Of a stretch of DNA of 12,013 nucleotides, positions 6,597 to 12,013 are shown in pieces (position 1 is the first letter of the stretch; every line of letters begins with the position of its first letter). Source of the DNA: Rhodospirillaceae bacterium (GTDB lineage Bacteria; Pseudomonadota; Alphaproteobacteria; CADEGL01); the NCBI GenBank assembly GCA_018699755.1, contig JABIRQ010000254.1, positions 1-12,013 on the forward strand, written 5' to 3'. Position numbers and translations under genes: made by a program. Below the pieces are notes generated by a model, which was not told the DNA's origin, did no database searches, and worked only from the letters and a program-made list of their open reading frames with translations.

Positions 6597-7064
6597 CTAC
6601 GAATCCAGGTCGCGGAACCAGAGGGCCAGCCAGTCGACCACGGCGGCCGGTTTCTCCTCGCCCTCGGCTTCGATCGTGTGGGTCGATTTCATCAGGAAGC
6701 GGTCTTCGCCGCGCGCCGCGAAATCGGTCAGGACGATATGGTCGCGCACCCTGGTGCCGGTGCGCACCGGGGTCAGGAACCGCGCGCGGTCGATGCCGTA
6801 GTTGAGGCCGTAGACCGTGTCGGCGGGCTGCAGCTTCAGGGTATGGGTGAAATGGATCACCAGGGACATGTTGAGGAAGCCCTGGACGATCGTGCCGCCA
6901 TAGGGGCTCTCGCGCTCCGAGCGCGCAACATCGACATGCATCCAGTCCGGGTCCTTGGTCGCATCCGCGAACTTATCGACCATGTCCTGGGTCAGGGTCA
7001 GCCAGTCGCTGACCGCCAGTTCCCGGCCGATCAGATCCGGGGCGGTCCGGGTCGTGAAGTCCAT
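6597..7064 (-). CDS. MaoC/NodN-type hotdog dehydratase-like protein
   Basis: 155 residues; the ATG at 7064 has GGAGGAG upstream with a six-base spacer. The hydratase dyad is preserved as D38 and H43 in TKDPDWMHVD, followed by SPYGGTIVQGFLNMSL. In most R-hydratases this last loop reads GGxIxHG; here the His is Gln (Q61). The KDPDWMH arrangement matches NodN-like proteins better than PhaJ-type enoyl-CoA hydratases. The C-terminal half (NYGIDRARFLTPVRTGTRV and the later KSTHTIE strand) is the usual MaoC beta-sheet. The likely role is hydration or dehydration of a CoA or ACP thioester. It is divergent from the acyl-CoA ligase across 119 bases (7065-7183), which must hold promoters for both genes, though no clear sigma-70 boxes were found. 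It is tail to tail with the thioesterase. Confidence 0.87.
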   Translation of the reverse strand: MDFTTRTAPDLIGRELAVSDWLTLTQDMVDKFADATKDPDWMHVDVARSERESPYGGTIVQGFLNMSLVIHFTHTLKLQPADTVYGLNYGIDRARFLTPVRTGTRVRDHIVLTDFAARGEDRFLMKSTHTIEAEGEEKPAAVVDWLALWFRDLDS

Positions 7065-7183
7065 GGCGCGCTCCTCCTCCCATGCCCCGTCATGCTAGCA
7101 GGCCCCGCTTCTCGCGCCAGGCGCTTGCGGCCCGTCCGGTCCGGGGCGAGACTCGGCCCCGTGGTCGTCGAAGGGGGAGCGGG

Positions 7184-8803
7184 ATGCTGAGTCTCGGGGA
7201 ACGGCGGGCCGAGCACCGGGCGCTGGAGGCGCGGCCCTTCGCGGCCAATCTGGGCGCGCTGCTGGACGAAGCGGCCGCGCGCTTCGGCGATGCGCCTTGC
7301 CTGGTCTTTTTCGAAGCGGGTCTCACCCTGTCCTTCGCCGAGCTGCGCGAGCAGGCGAACCGCGCGGCTAACGCCCTGCATGCGCTCGGTATCGCCAAGG
7401 GTGACCGGGTTGCCGTGATGCTGCCCAACGGCCCGGCCTTTCCCGTCGCCTGGCTCGCCTTGGCCCGGCTGGGCGCGGTCCTGGTGCCGGTCAATAACCG
7501 CTACACCGCGCGCGAGCTCCGCTACCTGCTCGAGGATTCGGGCGTGGGAACCCTGGTGATCCACCCCGACTATCTCCCGGTGTTCGACGGCATCGGGGAC
7601 CGGGCCGCCCTGCTACCCGACGAGCGCGTTCTGCTCGTCGACGGTGTGGATCCGCGCTTTTCGAATCGATGGGACGCGATGCTGGCGGCCGCCGCGCCGG
7701 ACTTCGCCGGGGGCGGGCCAGTGGGCCGGGACGATCTGCTCAACATCCAATACACCTCGGGCACGACCGGCTTTCCCAAGGGCTGCATGCTGACCCATCT
7801 CTACTGGCTGATGTGCGGTCGGGTCGCCTGCTACACCGCCGGGTTCACGCCCAAGCGCCTGCTGATGGGGCAGTATTTCTATTACATGGACCCGCTCTTC
7901 CTGCTGGTCATCGCGCTGGAGCATGGCGCGGCCTACTACGTCTGCTCGCGGCCCAGCACCTCGCGCTTCATGCGCTGGGTCGCGGAGCACGATATTGAGC
8001 TCTGCCTGATCTTCGAGTTCGTCTATAAGCAGCCGCCCCACCCGCGCGACGCCGAGAACAGGCTGGTCCATGCTTGGCTCTTTGGCCTGACCCCCGAGAA
8101 CCATGCCGATCTGGAGCAGCGCTTCGGCATCCGTGCGCGCGAACTCTTCGGCATGACCGAGATAGGCGTGGGCAGTTACATGCCCGCCGACCACGACCAC
8201 ATGGTCGGCTCCGGCCTTTGCGGTATCGCTGTGCCCTTCCGCGAATTGCGCGTCGCGCGCGCGGACGGGACCGAGGCGGCGCCAGGGGAGGCGGGCGAGC
8301 TATGGGTGCGCGGTCCGGGCATGATGCTCGGCTATTACGACAAGCCGGAAGCCAACGCCGAAGCCTTCTCGGGCGATTGGTTCCGCACGGGCGATCTCTT
8401 CACCCGCGACGCGGCCGGCTATCACCGCATCGTCGGGCGTTTGAAGGACATGGTCCGGCGCAGCGGCGAGAACATCGCGGCGCGCGAGGTCGAGGCCGTG
8501 CTGCGCGCCATGCCCGAGATCGAAGAGGCCGCGGTCCTCCCCGTGCCGGACGAGGACCATGGCGAAGAGGTGAAAGCCTATGTCTCTCTGATGCCCGGCG
8601 TGGCGCGCGAGGACGCGCCGCCCGAGCGCATCCTGGCCCATTGCGAAGCGGGTCTGGCCCGCTTCAAGCTGCCCCGCTACATCGCCTATGTGGAAGGCTT
8701 TTCCAAGACGGTCAGCGACCGGGTCGAAAAGAAGGCCCTGATCGCCGGGGTGGCCGACCTGCGCGCCGGAGCCTATGACCGGGTCGAGGGGCGCTGGCGC
8801 TAG
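7184..8803 (+). CDS. AMP-binding acyl-CoA ligase, CaiC-like group
   Basis: 539 residues from the ATG at 7184, which follows GGGGGAG by four bases. An upstream in-frame ATG (7082) would add 34 mostly Arg/Pro/Ala residues and is rejected. Adenylating-enzyme motifs in order: phosphate loop Y190-TSGTTGFPKG200; A5 FGMTE (322-326); A7 FRTGD (400-404); A8 hinge GRLKDMVRRSGENI from 418, with the EVE of the A8 helix. The A10 segment reads KTVSDRVEKK, so the catalytic Lys position holds Arg513, with Lys516/517 just after. It activates a carboxylic acid to an acyl-CoA through an adenylate. The general type resembles crotonobetaine/carnitine-CoA ligase-like enzymes, but the substrate pocket cannot be read. 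It is cytoplasmic. The M24 gene begins 17 bases later on the same strand, so the two are probably one operon. Confidence 0.92.
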   Translation: MLSLGERRAEHRALEARPFAANLGALLDEAAARFGDAPCLVFFEAGLTLSFAELREQANRAANALHALGIAKGDRVAVMLPNGPAFPVAWLALARLGAVLVPVNNRYTARELRYLLEDSGVGTLVIHPDYLPVFDGIGDRAALLPDERVLLVDGVDPRFSNRWDAMLAAAAPDFAGGGPVGRDDLLNIQYTSGTTGFPKGCMLTHLYWLMCGRVACYTAGFTPKRLLMGQYFYYMDPLFLLVIALEHGAAYYVCSRPSTSRFMRWVAEHDIELCLIFEFVYKQPPHPRDAENRLVHAWLFGLTPENHADLEQRFGIRARELFGMTEIGVGSYMPADHDHMVGSGLCGIAVPFRELRVARADGTEAAPGEAGELWVRGPGMMLGYYDKPEANAEAFSGDWFRTGDLFTRDAAGYHRIVGRLKDMVRRSGENIAAREVEAVLRAMPEIEEAAVLPVPDEDHGEEVKAYVSLMPGVAREDAPPERILAHCEAGLARFKLPRYIAYVEGFSKTVSDRVEKKALIAGVADLRAGAYDRVEGRWR

Positions 8804-8820
8804 AGCACGGGGAGGATTCG

Positions 8821-9978
8821 ATGAAGGAGGCGAGCGCACGGCGGCGGCGGGAGCTGGTCGAGCGGATGGCGGCCGAAGGCATCGACCTGGCGCTGCTGAC
8901 CGAGCCGGACTCGATCTTCTATTTCGCCCATCTCTGGGGCTATCTCGGCCTCGAGAACAACCGGCCCATGCTCCTCGCCGTACCGCGCGCGGGCGATCCG
9001 GTGCTGATCTGCCCGGCCATTGAACTGGCGATGGCGCGGCGCATGACCGATGTGTCCGATATCCGCGTCTGGGTCGATGGGGTGGACGGGGAATGGCCCG
9101 CCCTGCTCCAGGCCCTGCTCGAAGCGGAACGGCCCCGGATCGTGGGCGCGGAAGTCGCGCGCCTGCCGGGCCTCGTCGCGGCGCCGGTCCGCGACGCCCT
9201 GCCGCGCGCCAAGCTGGTCGATATCGTTTCGATCTTGGCCGAAATGAGAATGATCAAGGACGCGGAGGAGATCCAGGCCTTCCGCGACGGCGGCCGGATT
9301 GCCATGGCCATGGGCCGCGCCGCCGAGGCCAAGGTCGCACCCGGCGTGCCGGAATACGAATTGACCCTGGCGGCGGCCGAGGCGGGGGTCCGCAAGGCGG
9401 CCGAACTGCTGGCCCGCGACGACCCCGATAGCCTGCACACCCCGCATTACGGCGCCCTGCCGATCCTGCAATCCGGCCAGGACATGTGCCTGGCCAACCG
9501 CCGGGTCACAGGCCGGGTGTTGGAGGCCGGCGACCCCATCCTCTACTGTTTCTGCGAAATGGCGACCTTCAAGAATTACCGCACGGCCTTCGACCGCGCG
9601 GTCTTCGTGGGCAGCGCCACGGACGAGCAGGCACGCATCTACGAGGCGGCGATCGCGGCGCAGAAGGCGGCGATGGCGGCAATCCGCCCCGGCGTGCCGG
9701 CGGAGGAACCCCATCTCGCGGCCGAGGAGGTGTACCGGGCGGCCGGATTTGGGGCGTCCTACCGCATCGGCCGCGGCATCGGCTGCTCCCTTGTCGAGAC
9801 GCCCGAACTCAAGCGCGGCGAGCGCACCCCGTTGCGCGCGGGCATGGTGCTGGGCATCGACGGCGGTATTCTGGTGCCCGAGATGAACTACGCCGCGCGC
9901 ATCGGCGACACGGTCCTGGTGACTGAGGACGGGATCGAGGACCTGACCCCTCATCCCCGCGAGTTGCGCGCGCTTTAG
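8821..9978 (+). CDS. M24 family (creatinase/Xaa-Pro peptidase fold) protein lacking all metal ligands
   Basis: 385 residues; GGGGAGGA sits just before the ATG at 8821. Residues ~1-130 are a creatinase-type N-terminal domain (SIFYFAHLWGYLG; the linker LVDIVSILAEMRMIKDAEE is typical). Residues ~140-380 are the pita-bread domain. The expected ligands Asp, Asp, His, Glu, Glu correspond to C243 (no Asp anywhere in 239-257), A256 in NYRTAFDR, R318 in GRGIGCSLVE, D347 in GMVLGIDGG, and G362 in ARIGDTVLV. Metal-independent creatinase has comparable losses (family knowledge). However, its catalytic His, in an AHN motif after QSG, aligns here with A225 in QSGQDMCLANRR. The frame is intact and domain signatures are kept, so it is not a decaying pseudogene. 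It may hydrolyse a C-N bond without metal or act as a non-enzymatic binder. It is probably co-transcribed with the ligase. Confidence 0.88.
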   Translation: MKEASARRRRELVERMAAEGIDLALLTEPDSIFYFAHLWGYLGLENNRPMLLAVPRAGDPVLICPAIELAMARRMTDVSDIRVWVDGVDGEWPALLQALLEAERPRIVGAEVARLPGLVAAPVRDALPRAKLVDIVSILAEMRMIKDAEEIQAFRDGGRIAMAMGRAAEAKVAPGVPEYELTLAAAEAGVRKAAELLARDDPDSLHTPHYGALPILQSGQDMCLANRRVTGRVLEAGDPILYCFCEMATFKNYRTAFDRAVFVGSATDEQARIYEAAIAAQKAAMAAIRPGVPAEEPHLAAEEVYRAAGFGASYRIGRGIGCSLVETPELKRGERTPLRAGMVLGIDGGILVPEMNYAARIGDTVLVTEDGIEDLTPHPRELRAL

Positions 9979-10008
9979 TGGGCGGCGAGTAGGAACATCG
10001 TGCCAATC

Positions 10009-10103
10009 ATCCTTCGAGACGCTCGCTGGCGCGAGCTCCTCAGGATGAGAAAAAGTAAGGTTCCTCCTCACCCTGAGGAGCCCGCAGGGCCGTCTCGAAG
10101 GGT
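10009..10103. repeat. Palindromic intergenic repeat pair (REP-like)
   Basis: This fills most of the 167-base gap between the M24 and dehydrogenase genes. Arm 1 (10011-10049) starts CCTTCGAGACG and ends GCTCCTCAGGATGAG. Arm 2 (10067-10101) is its near-exact reverse complement, running CTCACCCTGAGGAGC to CGTCTCGAAGG. Each arm contains its own small hairpin: GCTCGC/GCGAGC around TGGC (10021-10036), and GCCC/GGGC around GCA (10080-10090). The 17-base centre is A-rich (GAAAAAG). Dispersed elements with CTTCGAGACG and CTCCTCAGGATGAG ends are common between genes in alphaproteobacterial genomes (general knowledge, not searched here). It may act as a terminator, mRNA stabiliser or mobile palindrome. 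Confidence 0.8.
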
Positions 10104-10145
10104 TGTCGGCCTGTGTTGTCCATCTGCCAATAAGGGGGCATCTCC

Positions 10146-11036
10146 ATGCGTTTCGGCTTCATCGGCATCGGCAATCTGGGCGAGCCGGTCGTCCACAACC
10201 TGCTGGCTGCGGGCCATGCGGTCGCCGTGAACGACACCGCGCCCGAGCGGGCGGAGCGGGCGATCGCCAAGGGCGCGGTCTGGGCCGAGTCTCCGGCCGC
10301 CGCGGCGGCCGCGTCCGAGGTTACGGTCACCGCCCTGCCCGGCCCGCCCCAGGTCGCGGCGGTGGTCGAAGGCCCCGGCGGCATCGCCGAGGGGATCGCC
10401 AGGGGCAGTGCCTGGATCGACATGAGCACGACGGATCGCGAGCAGACCCGCGGCCTCGCCGCCGTCCTCGCGGAGAAGGGCGCGGCGACCGTCGAGGCGG
10501 GTTGCACCGGGGGTGTCGACGCCGCCTGGGAGGGCCATGTCACCCTCTATGTCGGTGCGTCGGACAAGGATTTCGTGCGCTGGAAACCGGCCCTCGACGC
10601 CCTGGCGGATCAGGTTTTCCACATGGGCCCGCTCGGCTCCGGCATGGTCATGAAGCTGGTCACCAACCTGCTCTCCTTCACCATGCAATGCGCCTTCGCC
10701 GAGGCCCTGTCCCTGGGCACCCTGGGCGGCCTCGATCCAGCGCGGGTGGTCGAGGGAATCAAGGCGAGCTACGCCCGCAGTTTCGTGGCCGAGACCGACG
10801 GGCCCAAGATCCTCGACGGCAGCTACGACCCCACCTTCGCCATCGGCCTGGTGGCCAAGGATGCCGGGCTCGGCTTGGCCATGGCGCGGGAATTCGGCGT
10901 GCCGCTCCGCCTCTTCCCGGTCATGCAGGAGATCGTCGAGCAGGCGCGGACGGCCTATGGCGACGGCGCCGGCAATCTAGTCACCGCGCGGGTCTACGAA
11001 GACGCGGCGAAGATCGCCTTTCGCCCGAAAGGCTAG
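10146..11036 (+). CDS. 3-hydroxyisobutyrate dehydrogenase family NAD(P)-dependent oxidoreductase
   Basis: 296 residues; AAGGGGG lies about nine bases before the ATG. The N-terminal Rossmann motif G7-I-G-N-L-G12 follows beta-1, and beta-2 ends in N29-D30; the acidic residue suggests NAD rather than NADP (inference). The substrate loop CTGG (120-123, usually SGG) is followed by AAWEGHVTLYVG. The catalytic lysine is K170 in GSGMVMKLVTNLL, with N174 as the partner Asn. K238-D239 in LVAKDAGLGLA is the conserved C-terminal helix signature. The family oxidises beta-hydroxyacids such as 3-hydroxyisobutyrate, tartronate semialdehyde and 6-phosphogluconate; the exact substrate is not determined. It has normal length and is cytoplasmic. 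It lies downstream of the palindromic repeat, so it may form its own unit, and ends one base before the convergent EamA gene's stop. Confidence 0.92.
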   Translation: MRFGFIGIGNLGEPVVHNLLAAGHAVAVNDTAPERAERAIAKGAVWAESPAAAAAASEVTVTALPGPPQVAAVVEGPGGIAEGIARGSAWIDMSTTDREQTRGLAAVLAEKGAATVEAGCTGGVDAAWEGHVTLYVGASDKDFVRWKPALDALADQVFHMGPLGSGMVMKLVTNLLSFTMQCAFAEALSLGTLGGLDPARVVEGIKASYARSFVAETDGPKILDGSYDPTFAIGLVAKDAGLGLAMAREFGVPLRLFPVMQEIVEQARTAYGDGAGNLVTARVYEDAAKIAFRPKG

Positions 11037-11037
11037 A

Positions 11038-11967
11038 TCAGCGCCCGCGGCCGGTTGCCACGGCCTGCCCGGCGATGGCCAGGAGGACGATGCCGGCGCC
11101 CATCATCTCGCGCGGGGCGATGGCCTCGCCGGCGAAGAGCCAGGTCCAGATCGGGGCCAGCACGATTTCCGAGAGGCTGAGCAGCGCTAGCACCCCGGCG
11201 GGCACATGGCGCGCGCCGCGCACGAAGCACAGCATGCCGAGGCCGATCAGGCTGCCGCCCATCAGCATCACGATCAGCACGTCGTCCAAGGGCATGTCGA
11301 GATCGTCGGTGCCTCTGGCGAAGGCGATCGCGAAACTGGCGACGAGTCCGATCAACGCGCCCCAGCACACCGTCGGTAGCATCTCCACCTGGCGGCCGTA
11401 GCGCAGCATCACCGATAGCCCCGCGAAGCCGACCGCGACAAGCAGGGCGTAGAAGCTGCCGAGCAGCTGCAGATCGCTCCGTTCGCCGGACACCATCACC
11501 CCGACTCCCGCGATGGCCACCACCATCGCGGCCCAGGTCAGGCGCGAGGGGCGTTCCCCCATCAGGGCCCAGGCCATCGTGCCGGCGAGGAAGGGGGCGA
11601 GGCTGATGATAAAGACGGCATTCGCGGTCGAGGTGTGCACGACCGCGAAGACCATGAAGACCGAGGCAACGGCCTGGCAGACGCCGCCCAGGATCGCGGG
11701 CAGCCCGGCGCGCCGGAAGCTGGTGAGGATGCGGCCGCGCTGGCCCAGGATCAGCGCGATGATCAGGAAAAAGAACTGGCCGTAGAAGCGCCAGAAGGCG
11801 ATGACCTCGCTGGGGCTCTCGTCCGTCCAGCGGATCGCCAGGCTCTGCAGGCTCCAGAACACCCCGGCGCCCAGCACCAGGGCGGCGCCCACCGCCGGCC
11901 GGGCGATCGGCATGTCTTCCAGGCTGCCGGTGCGGGGCGGAAGTTCCCGGCCCCCGGTCGCGCTCAT
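11038..11967 (-). CDS. DMT superfamily (EamA) transporter, second copy
   Basis: 309 residues with about ten hydrophobic helices in two EamA repeats, residues ~25-155 and ~165-300. The first half opens with GAALVLGAGVFWSLQSLAIR and ends with TSTANAVFIISLAPFLAGTMAW...GERPS. The second half ends LSLSEIVLAPIWTWLFAGEAI, the usual EamA Glu-containing tail. The first 18 residues are polar. The ATG at 11967 has no clear ribosome binding site, and the ATG at 11913 has GGAAG but too close, so the exact start is uncertain. It is quite different in sequence from the EamA protein at 5088-6023, so it is not a recent duplicate. It converges on the dehydrogenase with a one-base gap. A stop codon of a possible upstream minus-strand gene lies ten bases before its start, hinting at an operon that continues past the window. 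Confidence 0.9.
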   Translation of the reverse strand: MSATGGRELPPRTGSLEDMPIARPAVGAALVLGAGVFWSLQSLAIRWTDESPSEVIAFWRFYGQFFFLIIALILGQRGRILTSFRRAGLPAILGGVCQAVASVFMVFAVVHTSTANAVFIISLAPFLAGTMAWALMGERPSRLTWAAMVVAIAGVGVMVSGERSDLQLLGSFYALLVAVGFAGLSVMLRYGRQVEMLPTVCWGALIGLVASFAIAFARGTDDLDMPLDDVLIVMLMGGSLIGLGMLCFVRGARHVPAGVLALLSLSEIVLAPIWTWLFAGEAIAPREMMGAGIVLLAIAGQAVATGRGR

Positions 11968-11977
11968 GAAGAGGGGT

Positions 11978-12013
11978 TCACGGGCGTCGGGCCGCGGCGT
12001 CGCGGATCGCCCG
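11978..12013 (-). CDS. Possible last codons of an upstream minus-strand gene
   Basis: Reading the minus strand inward from the right edge gives about 11 open codons rich in Ala, Arg and Asp (AIRDAAARRP) ending at TGA (11980 to 11978), ten bases before the EamA start. The length proves nothing, but the composition and position fit the tail of a co-transcribed gene. No function can be given. Confidence 0.22.
   Translation of the reverse strand, partial: RAIRDAAARRP

Noticed and set aside
7082..7183. 34-residue N-terminal extension of the acyl-CoA ligase
   Set aside because: It is Arg/Pro-rich, lacks a good ribosome binding site and precedes an ATG with a strong one at the usual family start. 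It more likely belongs to the divergent promoter region.
10103..11401. Plus-strand open frame of 432 codons over the dehydrogenase and second EamA gene
   Set aside because: It is Gly/Arg/Pro-rich without motifs, and both overlapped genes are clearly real in other frames.
1..12013. CRISPR array, tRNA or rRNA genes
   Set aside because: No regularly spaced repeats, tRNA cloverleaf or conserved rRNA stretches were seen on either strand.

Overview
The window is GC-rich, densely coded bacterial DNA with high third-position GC. It most resembles an alphaproteobacterium of the Rhodospirillales type. The grounds are codon style, the M48 lipoprotein with a LysM-like tail, and a palindromic intergenic repeat of a kind common in that class. 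Taxonomy is inference only; there is no rRNA or marker gene. All sites and alignments here were read by eye.

Layout, left to right. (a) 1-1931, plus strand: the 3' end of a thermonuclease-like (SNase) gene, then an M48 zinc metalloprotease lipoprotein overlapping it by 4 bases (cell-envelope functions). (b) 1956-3470, minus strand: a two-gene unit of an Asp/Glu racemase-superfamily enzyme with two active-site cysteines, followed by a class I SAM methyltransferase. (c) 3614-6023: a divergent pair of a MocR-type regulator (GntR helix-turn-helix fused to an aminotransferase fold) and a DMT/EamA ten-helix transporter. Their shared intergenic stretch is unusually AT-rich and packed with repeats that look like operators. 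(d) 6114-7064: two hotdog-fold genes tail to tail, a 4HBT-type acyl-CoA thioesterase and a MaoC/NodN-type hydratase-like protein. (e) 7184-9978: an acyl-CoA ligase and an M24 'pita-bread' protein, probably one operon. (f) 10009-10103: a palindromic repeat pair. (g) 10146-11036: a 3-hydroxyisobutyrate-dehydrogenase-family oxidoreductase, ending 1 base from a convergent second EamA transporter (11038-11967). A few codons of another minus-strand gene may enter at the right edge.

Taken together, 6114-11036 reads as a CoA-dependent catabolic cluster for an unidentified small carboxylic or amino acid: uptake or efflux (EamA), activation (ligase), hydration (MaoC-like), release (thioesterase), beta-hydroxyacid oxidation (HIBADH family), plus a hydrolase-fold protein. 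The racemase and the MocR/EamA pair may belong to the same metabolic theme. The substrate cannot be read from sequence.

The most unusual item is the M24 protein. Every one of the five canonical metal-ligand positions is substituted, as in creatinase, yet the creatinase catalytic His also appears to be missing. It may be a metal-free hydrolase of new specificity or a pseudoenzyme. Its operon partner, the acyl-CoA ligase, has Arg where the A10-motif catalytic Lys is expected. The MocR promoter region (a probably leaderless transcript with an inverted repeat across the start codon and a tandem 9-bp repeat) is the best-defined regulatory site.
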